Positions 24,143-30,556 of a DNA stretch of 33,209 nucleotides are shown here, one piece after another. Position 1 is the stretch's first letter; the number at the start of each line of letters is the position of its first letter. Made by a program: the position numbers and the translations under genes. Source of the stretch: BB31 sp964582525 (GTDB taxonomy: Bacteria > Pseudomonadota > Gammaproteobacteria > Beggiatoales > Beggiatoaceae). The stretch lies in the NCBI GenBank assembly GCA_964582525.1, contig CAZOSP010000030.1, positions 1-33,209 on the forward strand. The letters are read 5' to 3'. Below the pieces are notes generated by a model. The model worked only from the letters and a program-made list of their open reading frames with translations. It did no database searches and was not told the origin of the DNA.

Positions 24143-25351
24143 ATGTACGCGATTGAAGTCAAAAATGTTTCTAAAACCTATAAAATTTACCAACGCCCGG
24201 TCGATCGCTTAAAAGAAATTGTTTTGCGTCAATCTTGCCATGAGGCATTTCAACCCTTAAAACAACTGTCTTTCATGTTGCCGGCGGGTGCTATTTTAGG
24301 CGTGATTGGAGACAATGGGGCGGGCAAAAGCACCTTATTAAAAATTCTTGCCGGTACCTTGCAGGCGACTGAAGGTGAAGTGCATACATATGGGCGAGTC
24401 GCTGCTTTATTAGAACTGGGAGCGGGCTTTCATCCCGAACTCAGTGGACGGGAAAATATCTACTTAAATGCGATGGTGTTAGGTTTAACGGACGAAGAAA
24501 TACGCCAACGCGAAGCGGAGATTATTGCTTTTTCAGAATTAGAAGATTTTATTGATCGCCCGATTAAAAATTATTCATCAGGTATGTATGTGCGTTTGGC
24601 TTTTTCGGTGGCAACATCGGTTGAACCCGATATTTTAATTATTGATGAAGCACTCAGTGTCGGCGACCAGAATTTTCAAAAAAAATGCGTTAATCGCATG
24701 ATGCAGTTTAAGGAACAAGGTAAAACTATTTTATTTTGTAGTCATAGTATGCACATGGTGCAAGAGCTTTGTCATCAAGCACTTTGGTTAAAGCAAGGCG
24801 AAATGAAAGCATTTGGAGAGAGTGCGGAAGTCATTAGAGCTTATACACAGTATTTGGAAGACAAAGAATACAGTCAATTAACGCTTTCAACAGAGACAGA
24901 AGTGCTTGAAACGGCAAACACTCAATTACCCCCCGTCACCATTACCGATTGGAAAATTACCAATGCCGACCATGAGGAAATCACGGAACTCAAGCAATTT
25001 AGCGATTTAACCGTGACTTTGCATATTCGCTGTATGCGTCCTGAAGCGGTGCTAACCCACGTTGGTGTCGTATTGACGCGCCCTGATGACCAAGTGGTAT
25101 CGGTAGCCAGCACTAAAGAGGCAGGCTTTGCGCCGTTAAAATTACAAGGAGAACACGTCATTCGTGTGACTTTTCCCCGTTTTATTATGAATTCCGGCGT
25201 GTATCGGATTAAAGCTTTGTTGGTGGATGAATTCGCCCTGCATTTATATGACTATACGACGAGTCCGCTTTATGCGGTGATTAGCGAGCGTCCAGAATAT
25301 GGTGTCGTGTGGATGCCGCATACCTGGCACTTGCCCGACGGATTAGCCTAG
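24143..25351 (+). CDS. Wzt-type polysaccharide ABC transporter ATPase
   Basis: A 402-residue ATPase subunit of an ABC-2 exporter for O-antigen, teichoic-acid or capsule-type polymers. Walker A is GDNGAGKST (56-64), the signature YSSGM (144-148), Walker B ILIIDEAL (164-171) and the H-loop His about 201 (CSHSMH). LELGAGFHPELSGRENIYLN is characteristic of the Wzt/TagH/KpsT group. Residues about 265-400 form the beta-rich C-terminal domain that in Wzt binds the modified polymer end. In known Wzt systems that end is often methylated or otherwise capped, which makes the adjacent methyltransferase-GNAT fusions notable. The membrane partner (Wzm) is not in the window. The gene converges on the second fusion gene with 6 bases between stops. 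Confidence 0.93.
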   Translation: MYAIEVKNVSKTYKIYQRPVDRLKEIVLRQSCHEAFQPLKQLSFMLPAGAILGVIGDNGAGKSTLLKILAGTLQATEGEVHTYGRVAALLELGAGFHPELSGRENIYLNAMVLGLTDEEIRQREAEIIAFSELEDFIDRPIKNYSSGMYVRLAFSVATSVEPDILIIDEALSVGDQNFQKKCVNRMMQFKEQGKTILFCSHSMHMVQELCHQALWLKQGEMKAFGESAEVIRAYTQYLEDKEYSQLTLSTETEVLETANTQLPPVTITDWKITNADHEEITELKQFSDLTVTLHIRCMRPEAVLTHVGVVLTRPDDQVVSVASTKEAGFAPLKLQGEHVIRVTFPRFIMNSGVYRIKALLVDEFALHLYDYTTSPLYAVISERPEYGVVWMPHTWHLPDGLA

Positions 25352-25357
25352 TTTTTC

Positions 25358-27163
25358 TTAAAATAAGCTGCTATCCCCCAAGGTAAAATACCAATTTTCG
25401 CGCAACAGCTTTATGTCTGTTGCGGCACTGAAGGGGCTGTTAAAAGGGCTGATGCAGAGCGTCAAGCCGTCGGGCTGCGGGCTTGCGCAAAAACCTAAAG
25501 CCTTGAGAATATCCACCCACCAAGCCGGATTTTGCGCAAACCAGCTATGAATGCGCTGCACCTCCCAGCCCGATTGGCGCGCTTGCTGTAATGCCATACT
25601 CAAACCGATACGCGCCGCTTTCAGCGTATTGGCTTGACGTATAAATAAAGCATCGCCGAGTTGCAATACCTCATTTTCCACCCGTACCACCCACCAGCCC
25701 AAAGGCTGATTGCGTTTATACACCACCGCAAAATGATAGCGATGATCCGGATTTTGTTGATAACGCCAACGCAAATATTGGCTGCTGCGCACCGTCAACC
25801 AACCATACTCATGACGCGCTTGCTCAAACAGCGTATCCGCCCATTCGCCCACCTCTTGCGTCCATTCCACACGATAGCCTAACAAACGCTCGGTCAGGGT
25901 TAAACAGGTTGCATAATAGCTGATGCCTTCAGCATCCAGTTGCCATTCCTGCACTTCGGTAATGGGCTGATAATTCAAAAAAAGTTGACCAAAACGCAGA
26001 TGCGTATGGGTCAAAAATCCATAAAAAAACGGGATATGTCCTTCGCAATAAGTGCGCGTAAAATGCCGATAGGCACGCGCCAACAAACTCGTGTGTCCAT
26101 GCCCTACGCCGCGATAATGAGGGTGCGTGAGAATATCACCGACCTGCTGCGTCAGCACACTGCTATGACCATTGCGCCACAGCGGCACTGGATAAGCCGC
26201 GTATTGAGCGGTCAACACATCGCCATCCCACACGGTAGAGACAAAAGGACCCCCAAAAGGATTACGCGCAAACTTCCAATACCAATGATTTTCACTGCGG
26301 GAAACGCCAAAAACTGCTTGAAAAGTCTCTAAAATTTTATGTTCATCGCCGTTACGATAACCTTGTACCTTGTAGTGACTCGACTCTAGCAGCCACAGCT
26401 CGTAGCCCAAACGCCCTTTTTCGCTCCACTCCCATTCCGTCTGCCAATGCAGTCGTTGCGCCGCCAATTCAGCGGTCTGGAGAATATCTGCATCGCTATC
26501 AGTCGCCAAATGCCGATAGGTACATTGTGTTTGCGCGGATAAATTTTCATGCTGACGCACAAAAAAGCCTGCCGCCGCAAAATAACACTCAATATCATTC
26601 AAATCATGGGCTTGCGTGATTTTATGCGGATGCACGCTATAAGAAACCGCTTCGGTCAACAACAAGCGTCCGGTTGCAGGCGTGAGCCAAGCCTGCAACT
26701 GGTGAAAAACGGGCGCGAGTTCGTTGTAATCCTGCAAACTTTCCAGTACCCAGATCACATCAAAACAAGCATCATCAGGCAAACTCTGTGCTGATAAAAT
26801 ATCCCCAAGCTGAATATCCAATGACGGATATTGTCGCCGCATCTCAGCCTGCAAATCCGTCCAAGCACACAAAAAAGTGACCTGAAATCCAAGTGCTTGC
26901 AGATGCGCGGCATGGATACCCGAATCATGTCCAAGCAGCAAAAGTTTCGCCGGCGGCGGCGGCAGATAACCGCTGACATAGCTAAACCAATCTTGCTGCG
27001 CCTGTTGCAGGCTGCACTGTTGTTGTGCGTCAGCCCAATAGCCAACATGTAAATATGGGCTTTTGCTCAGTAGCGGCAAAAAATGCCAAGTCTCCGGCAC
27101 CAGCTTAGAAAGCTTATCGGGTTCAATCATCAGCGACATCTCATTATTGATTTTTATACTCAT
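25358..27163 (-). CDS. Paralogous methyltransferase-GNAT fusion (SAM motif lost)
   Basis: A 601-residue paralogue of the protein at 22322-24088. Alignment by eye runs end to end, e.g. LHVGYWAD against LHFGYWAE, ENHWYWKFARNPFGG against QAHWYWKYRDNPAGG, and the shared terminus YFT-x-GDS-x-LF. The GNAT motif RGVGHG (351-356) is kept. The methyltransferase motif I has become LLLLGHDSG (74-82) where the paralogue has VLDVGCGLG: the conserved Asp and the central Gly are gone, so SAM binding is doubtful. The open frame is full length with no internal stop, so it is under selection rather than a pseudogene. ATG 27163 is used; 27139 (MSLMIEP) is an alternative. It lies on the opposite strand to the Wzt gene. 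Confidence 0.83.
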   Translation of the reverse strand: MSIKINNEMSLMIEPDKLSKLVPETWHFLPLLSKSPYLHVGYWADAQQQCSLQQAQQDWFSYVSGYLPPPPAKLLLLGHDSGIHAAHLQALGFQVTFLCAWTDLQAEMRRQYPSLDIQLGDILSAQSLPDDACFDVIWVLESLQDYNELAPVFHQLQAWLTPATGRLLLTEAVSYSVHPHKITQAHDLNDIECYFAAAGFFVRQHENLSAQTQCTYRHLATDSDADILQTAELAAQRLHWQTEWEWSEKGRLGYELWLLESSHYKVQGYRNGDEHKILETFQAVFGVSRSENHWYWKFARNPFGGPFVSTVWDGDVLTAQYAAYPVPLWRNGHSSVLTQQVGDILTHPHYRGVGHGHTSLLARAYRHFTRTYCEGHIPFFYGFLTHTHLRFGQLFLNYQPITEVQEWQLDAEGISYYATCLTLTERLLGYRVEWTQEVGEWADTLFEQARHEYGWLTVRSSQYLRWRYQQNPDHRYHFAVVYKRNQPLGWWVVRVENEVLQLGDALFIRQANTLKAARIGLSMALQQARQSGWEVQRIHSWFAQNPAWWVDILKALGFCASPQPDGLTLCISPFNSPFSAATDIKLLRENWYFTLGDSSLF

Positions 27164-27188
27164 GGCGTAACTGTTCAGATACCCCGGT

Positions 27189-27221
27189 AAACCTTGCAGG
27201 TTTTGAAAATCTGCAAGGTTT
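27189..27221. repeat. Hairpin AAACCTTGCAG / CTGCAAGGTTT
   Basis: A perfect 11-bp stem with an 11-base loop (GTTTTGAAAAT) that is itself nearly palindromic. It belongs to the same broad family as 4633-4663 and lies in the 93-bp gap between the small methyltransferase gene and the second fusion gene, both on the minus strand. Confidence 0.75.
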
Positions 27222-27256
27222 TTGTAGGTGTGAACGCTTACTTCAAAACAAGCAGG

Positions 27257-27937
27257 TTACATGCTAAGACCCGCGCTTTTCCATAGACTCCAAACCGCGG
27301 GATTCCAGCCTAATAATTCCACAGACTCAAAGCAAGTAAACTGTTTGAATACCTCTTTATGCTCAGGATTGTTATAAATAATCAGGATGGGTTTATGCGG
27401 TTCAGCTTTTAATGTGTTCTGCACATTGATTAGGAAGCGTTCTAATAAATCGTCTGAGAACGGGTTACATAAATACAATAACAAAGGCGAAGGGGGGAAA
27501 TGATATTGTGTTGCATCTTCACAAGCCAGCACAATATCTTTACTCTTATGCGAATAATTTTGTATATTTTGCTGTGCGATTTTGTGCAGACTTTGCGACA
27601 GTTCAATTCCAATAATTTGTTTAAATGGAAAAGAATCAGACAACAAACATAATAAGCGTGCTTCGCCCGAACCAATATCGATAAAACTAAACTCTTCATA
27701 CTTAAGCGGTATATCTAACAGTAGCGCGTTGACGTGGGCTAAAGGCGAGGGTTCATATTCAGTTGTTTTACCAATAAATTCACTCTCTAAGTCAGTCGGC
27801 ATGTGAATACTTGATTGATGAAAACGCAAACGCTTTTGTAAGTTCTTTTCTTCTCGAACCTGAATATAACGAATAAGGTGATAATCTTTATAATTAAAGA
27901 AATTTTTCATGCCCAAAATGATGGGTAAACGAAGCAT
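27257..27937 (-). CDS. Class I SAM-dependent methyltransferase, probably missing its native start
   Basis: The visible frame codes 226 residues with motif I FIDIGSGEARLLCLLS (about 85-100), GIELSQSLHKIA (motif II, acidic Glu) and LLLYLCNPFSDD (motif IV region). It is probably a cytoplasmic methyltransferase with unknown substrate. The ATG at 27937 has no ribosome-binding site. Upstream, a 30-codon ORF (27943-28035) with an excellent one runs into a T10 tract (27947-27956) and ends 5 bases before this ATG in another frame. One extra T would join both into a single protein of about 263 residues. The gene is visibly more AT-rich than the speA and fusion genes around it and may be acquired. See the separate entry for the slippery site. 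Confidence 0.72.
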   Translation of the reverse strand: MLRLPIILGMKNFFNYKDYHLIRYIQVREEKNLQKRLRFHQSSIHMPTDLESEFIGKTTEYEPSPLAHVNALLLDIPLKYEEFSFIDIGSGEARLLCLLSDSFPFKQIIGIELSQSLHKIAQQNIQNYSHKSKDIVLACEDATQYHFPPSPLLLYLCNPFSDDLLERFLINVQNTLKAEPHKPILIIYNNPEHKEVFKQFTCFESVELLGWNPAVWSLWKSAGLSM

Positions 27938-27942
27938 GAATT

Positions 27943-28035
27943 TTAGAAAAAAAAAAGTCCGTTATAACGCAGTTCCCAGCGGATAATTCGGGTTCTAATT
28001 TTAATTTTGTGAGCGAGTTGAGCAAACTTAGACAT
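27943..28035 (-). CDS. Short ORF, likely the 5' part of the frameshifted methyltransferase gene
   Basis: ATG 28035 has AGGAG (28044-28048) at an 8-base spacing, the best start signal in this region. The 30-residue product is basic then hydrophobic (starts MSKFAQLAHKIKIRTR, ends NGLFFF) and terminates at a TAA directly after the T10 run. In the +1-corrected frame it continues as FLKFMLRLP into the methyltransferase. Read alone it would be a very small peptide; I consider a split gene more likely. Confidence 0.5.
   Translation of the reverse strand: MSKFAQLAHKIKIRTRIIRWELRYNGLFFF
27947..27956 (-). repeat. T10 homopolymer (A10 on plus strand) at a reading-frame break
   Basis: Ten identical bases inside coding sequence. 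Runs of this length favour polymerase slippage in replication and transcription, and they are also frequent sites of assembly error. The frames on either side would be joined by a gain of one base or loss of two. Confidence 0.85.
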
Positions 28036-28125
28036 GACATCTTCTCCTAATGCGGTATTTCAATGAAGTTAGCAAACTGATGGATAAATCTTACTTAGAA
28101 ATGGGTATTCAATAATGCCCGACAC

Positions 28126-28209
28126 TCAAATGCTGACAAACAAGCAGTGTAGAATGTCTATGATGAAATCAAAAAACAAAGCATAAACAACAAACAGCCA
28201 GCGCGTCAT
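28126..28209 (-). CDS. Doubtful 27-aa hydrophobic ORF
   Basis: The minus-strand ATG at 28209 gives MTRWLFVVYALFFDFIID and nine further residues, a single membrane-type helix. The frame is open upstream to 28338 and reads like protein (DNARDLLRHWLSFLAANIR precedes the Met), so it may be the end of a longer remnant. There is no ribosome-binding site before the ATG. It could be a relic of a gene or of a dispersed repeat. Confidence 0.2.
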   Translation of the reverse strand: MTRWLFVVYALFFDFIIDILHCLFVSI

Positions 28210-28490
28210 TCTAATGTTTGCAGCCAAAAAACTCAACCAGTGCCGCAACAAGTCGCGGGCGTTGTCTTTATCAAGGCAGGGCGGCGCGGGGGCGAGAATT
28301 GCCGAGACGCTAGATTTTACGCCGTTTTCAGAGTACCTTTAGCTGAACTTATACTCTGCTGCTCGGCAGTGCGGGCGGTCTTTTATACTCATACCTGCCA
28401 GAAACTGCATTTTTTGCTTTATCAAGTTTACTGCAACTAATTGATTTTAAGCACTTAATTAAAACCCCTGAGAGCAGTTTCAGGCAGGGC

Positions 28491-28502
28491 GCGATATATC
28501 GC
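28491..28502. promoter_or_regulatory. Perfect palindrome GCGATATATCGC upstream of speA
   Basis: A 12-bp perfect palindrome 41 bases before the speA ATG. Its position would suit an operator or a cruciform. No regulator is known to me for this exact site. Confidence 0.3.
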
Positions 28503-28543
28503 CATTCCTAATCCTATCAATTCACTATAGAAAATGACATCTA

Positions 28544-30460
28544 ATGAAGAAAACAACTTGGAATATAGAAGCCAGTCGCGCTTTATACAATATTGAGCAT
28601 TGGAGCGGCGATTATTTTGATATTGCTGCCAATGGACAGGTCTGCGCCTATCCGCGAGGCAAAGCGACCGGACAGGCGGTCAATCTGTACGCACTGAGTG
28701 AAACACTACAAGCGCAAGGTTTGATGTTGCCTATCTTGGTGCGTTTTACAGATATTTTGCGGCACCGCATTGAGTGTTTATACGCGGCTTTCCAGCACGC
28801 CCGCCAAGAAGAAGATTATCCCGCTGACTATACGGCGATTTATCCGATTAAGGTTAATCAACAAAAGCCCGTTGTAGAAGCGATGTTAGCGCAGCACAAC
28901 AAACACCACATTGGGCTAGAAGCCGGCAGCAAACCGGAACTGATGGCGGTGTTGGCGTTGTCGCCAGCCGGCGGCACGATCATTTGTAACGGCTACAAAG
29001 ACCGCGAATATATCCGCTTGGCTTTGATTGGCTTAAAACTCGGCTTGCAGGTGTATTTGGTGGTGGAAAAAAGCTCAGAATTGAAGCTGATCATTGAAGA
29101 AAGCCGCGCTTTGGGCGTATCGCCCAATCTCGGCGTGCGCATTCGACTTGCCAGTCTTGGCACGGGCAAATGGCAAAACACCGGTGGCGAAAAAGCTAAA
29201 TTTGGCTTGTCCAGTGCGCAAGTGCTGCGCATGATCGAGCAACTGCGCCAAGCTGATATGCTTGATTGCCTGCGTCTGATGCACTTTCATATGGGATCAC
29301 AAATCGCCAACATCCGCGACATTCAACGCGGTCTTACTGAAGCCGCCCGTTATTATTTGCAGCTGCATCGACTCGGTGCGCCGCTGTCGCTTGTGGATGT
29401 GGGCGGCGGCTTGGGGATTGATTACGATGGCACGCAATCGCGTAGTGACTGCTCCATCAATTACAGCCTGCAAGAATATGCTAATAATATTGTTTACGCC
29501 TTTGCGGACATTTGTAAACAACACCAATTACCGCATCCACACCTGCTGACTGAAGCGGGACGCGCTATGAGTGCGCACCATGCGGTATTGCTAACGCAAG
29601 TCACGGACATTGAACCGGCACTCGGTATGCAGCCGCCGCAACCCGCTGGTGCTGAGGAGGCTGCGTTAATCCGCAACCTGTGGGAAGGCTTGAAAAACCT
29701 GAATCAACGATCGTTGCTGGAAACCTATCACGATGCTGGTTATTGGCTAGGCGAAGCGCGTAGCCTGTTTGATCACGGCTTGTTTGATTTACACCAGCGC
29801 GCCCGCGCTGAAGAACTCTATTTTGCTATCTGTCACCGTGTGTTAGCCCTGCTACAACCGCATAATCGCAGTCATCGGGTGATTTTGGATGAATTACACG
29901 ACAAACTTGCGGATAAATATTTTTGTAATTTCTCGCTGTTTCAATCTATGCCTGATGCTTGGGGAATTGACCAAGTTTTTCCCATTATGCCGTTACATCG
30001 TCTCGATAGCCGTCCGCAGCGTCGTGCCAAATTGCAGGATTTAACTTGTGATTCGGATGGGCAATTTGGGCGTTATGTGGATGCCGAAGGGGTGGAAACC
30101 AGCTTGCCGGTTCATGCCTGCCGCGCTGGTGAAGCTTATGTGCTAGGCATTTTTTTGGTGGGTGCGTATCAAGAAATTCTGGGCGATATGCACAACCTGT
30201 TTGGCGACACTCATGCCGTCAATGTCAAACTCACCGCAGACGGCTATGAACTAGACGCGCCCGAACTCGGCGACAGCGTAGAAGACATGCTGCGCTATGT
30301 GCATTTTGACGTAGCTACACTGCGGCGCAATTATCAGCAGCGTCTAGCCGCCGCACAGTTAAGTACCGACCAAGCCGAAGCCTTTGCACAAGCACTAGAA
30401 GCCGGACTGCGGGGTTACACCTATTTGGAGTCTAGCGCGGGTCTTCCAAGCAGTATATAG
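28544..30460 (+). CDS. speA: Biosynthetic arginine decarboxylase
   Basis: Converts arginine to agmatine, the first step of the arginine route to putrescine and spermidine, using PLP and Mg2+. The 638-residue length and the fold-type III domain order fit SpeA. Visible motifs are YPIKVNQQ with PLP lysine K103, GLEAGSKPEL, ICNGYKD, GVRIRL, KFGLS, FHMGSQI, VDVGGGLGIDYDGT (PLP phosphate-binding Gly-rich loop), LTEAGRAMSAHHAVL, CNFSLFQSMPDAWGIDQVFPIMPLHRL with the active-site Cys, and a C-terminal ILGDMHNLFGD. ATG 28544 has only a weak ribosome-binding site. No speB or other polyamine gene is adjacent, so the gene appears monocistronic. Confidence 0.97.
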   Translation: MKKTTWNIEASRALYNIEHWSGDYFDIAANGQVCAYPRGKATGQAVNLYALSETLQAQGLMLPILVRFTDILRHRIECLYAAFQHARQEEDYPADYTAIYPIKVNQQKPVVEAMLAQHNKHHIGLEAGSKPELMAVLALSPAGGTIICNGYKDREYIRLALIGLKLGLQVYLVVEKSSELKLIIEESRALGVSPNLGVRIRLASLGTGKWQNTGGEKAKFGLSSAQVLRMIEQLRQADMLDCLRLMHFHMGSQIANIRDIQRGLTEAARYYLQLHRLGAPLSLVDVGGGLGIDYDGTQSRSDCSINYSLQEYANNIVYAFADICKQHQLPHPHLLTEAGRAMSAHHAVLLTQVTDIEPALGMQPPQPAGAEEAALIRNLWEGLKNLNQRSLLETYHDAGYWLGEARSLFDHGLFDLHQRARAEELYFAICHRVLALLQPHNRSHRVILDELHDKLADKYFCNFSLFQSMPDAWGIDQVFPIMPLHRLDSRPQRRAKLQDLTCDSDGQFGRYVDAEGVETSLPVHACRAGEAYVLGIFLVGAYQEILGDMHNLFGDTHAVNVKLTADGYELDAPELGDSVEDMLRYVHFDVATLRRNYQQRLAAAQLSTDQAEAFAQALEAGLRGYTYLESSAGLPSSI

Positions 30461-30464
30461 GAGT

Positions 30465-30543
30465 GGCTAAGCTCCAGCTTAGCCCCGCCGCCACAGGCGG
30501 CGCGAAACGGCTACACCGTTTGAGCTAATCTGGAGATTAGCTC
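30465..30543. repeat. Block of four consecutive hairpins
   Basis: In 79 bases there are four perfect inverted repeats in a row: GGCTAAGCT/AGCTTAGCC (30465-30484), CGCCGCC/GGCGGCG (30486-30502), AAACGG/CCGTTT (30505-30521) and GAGCTAATCT/AGATTAGCTC (30522-30543). The block fills the gap between the convergent speA and glycosyltransferase genes. The fourth hairpin shares its core with 6739-6758. It may serve as a bidirectional transcription barrier or as a mobile repeat. Confidence 0.85.
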
Positions 30544-30556
30544 TCCCAGCCACACA

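Larger units (their letters stand above)
28049..28543. other. 495-bp region upstream of speA
   Basis: It contains a possible hydrophobic small ORF on the minus strand (28126-28209), a GC-rich stretch around 28250-28320 and a 12-bp palindrome at 28491-28502. The sequence gcccgacact at 28118-28127 also occurs at 22153-22162, suggesting more dispersed repeat DNA. No tRNA or known leader RNA is recognised. Confidence 0.5.

Noticed and set aside
28240..28440. 66-codon plus-strand frame upstream of speA
   Set aside because: There is no ribosome-binding site or domain; the opposite strand reads more like protein, and neither is well supported.
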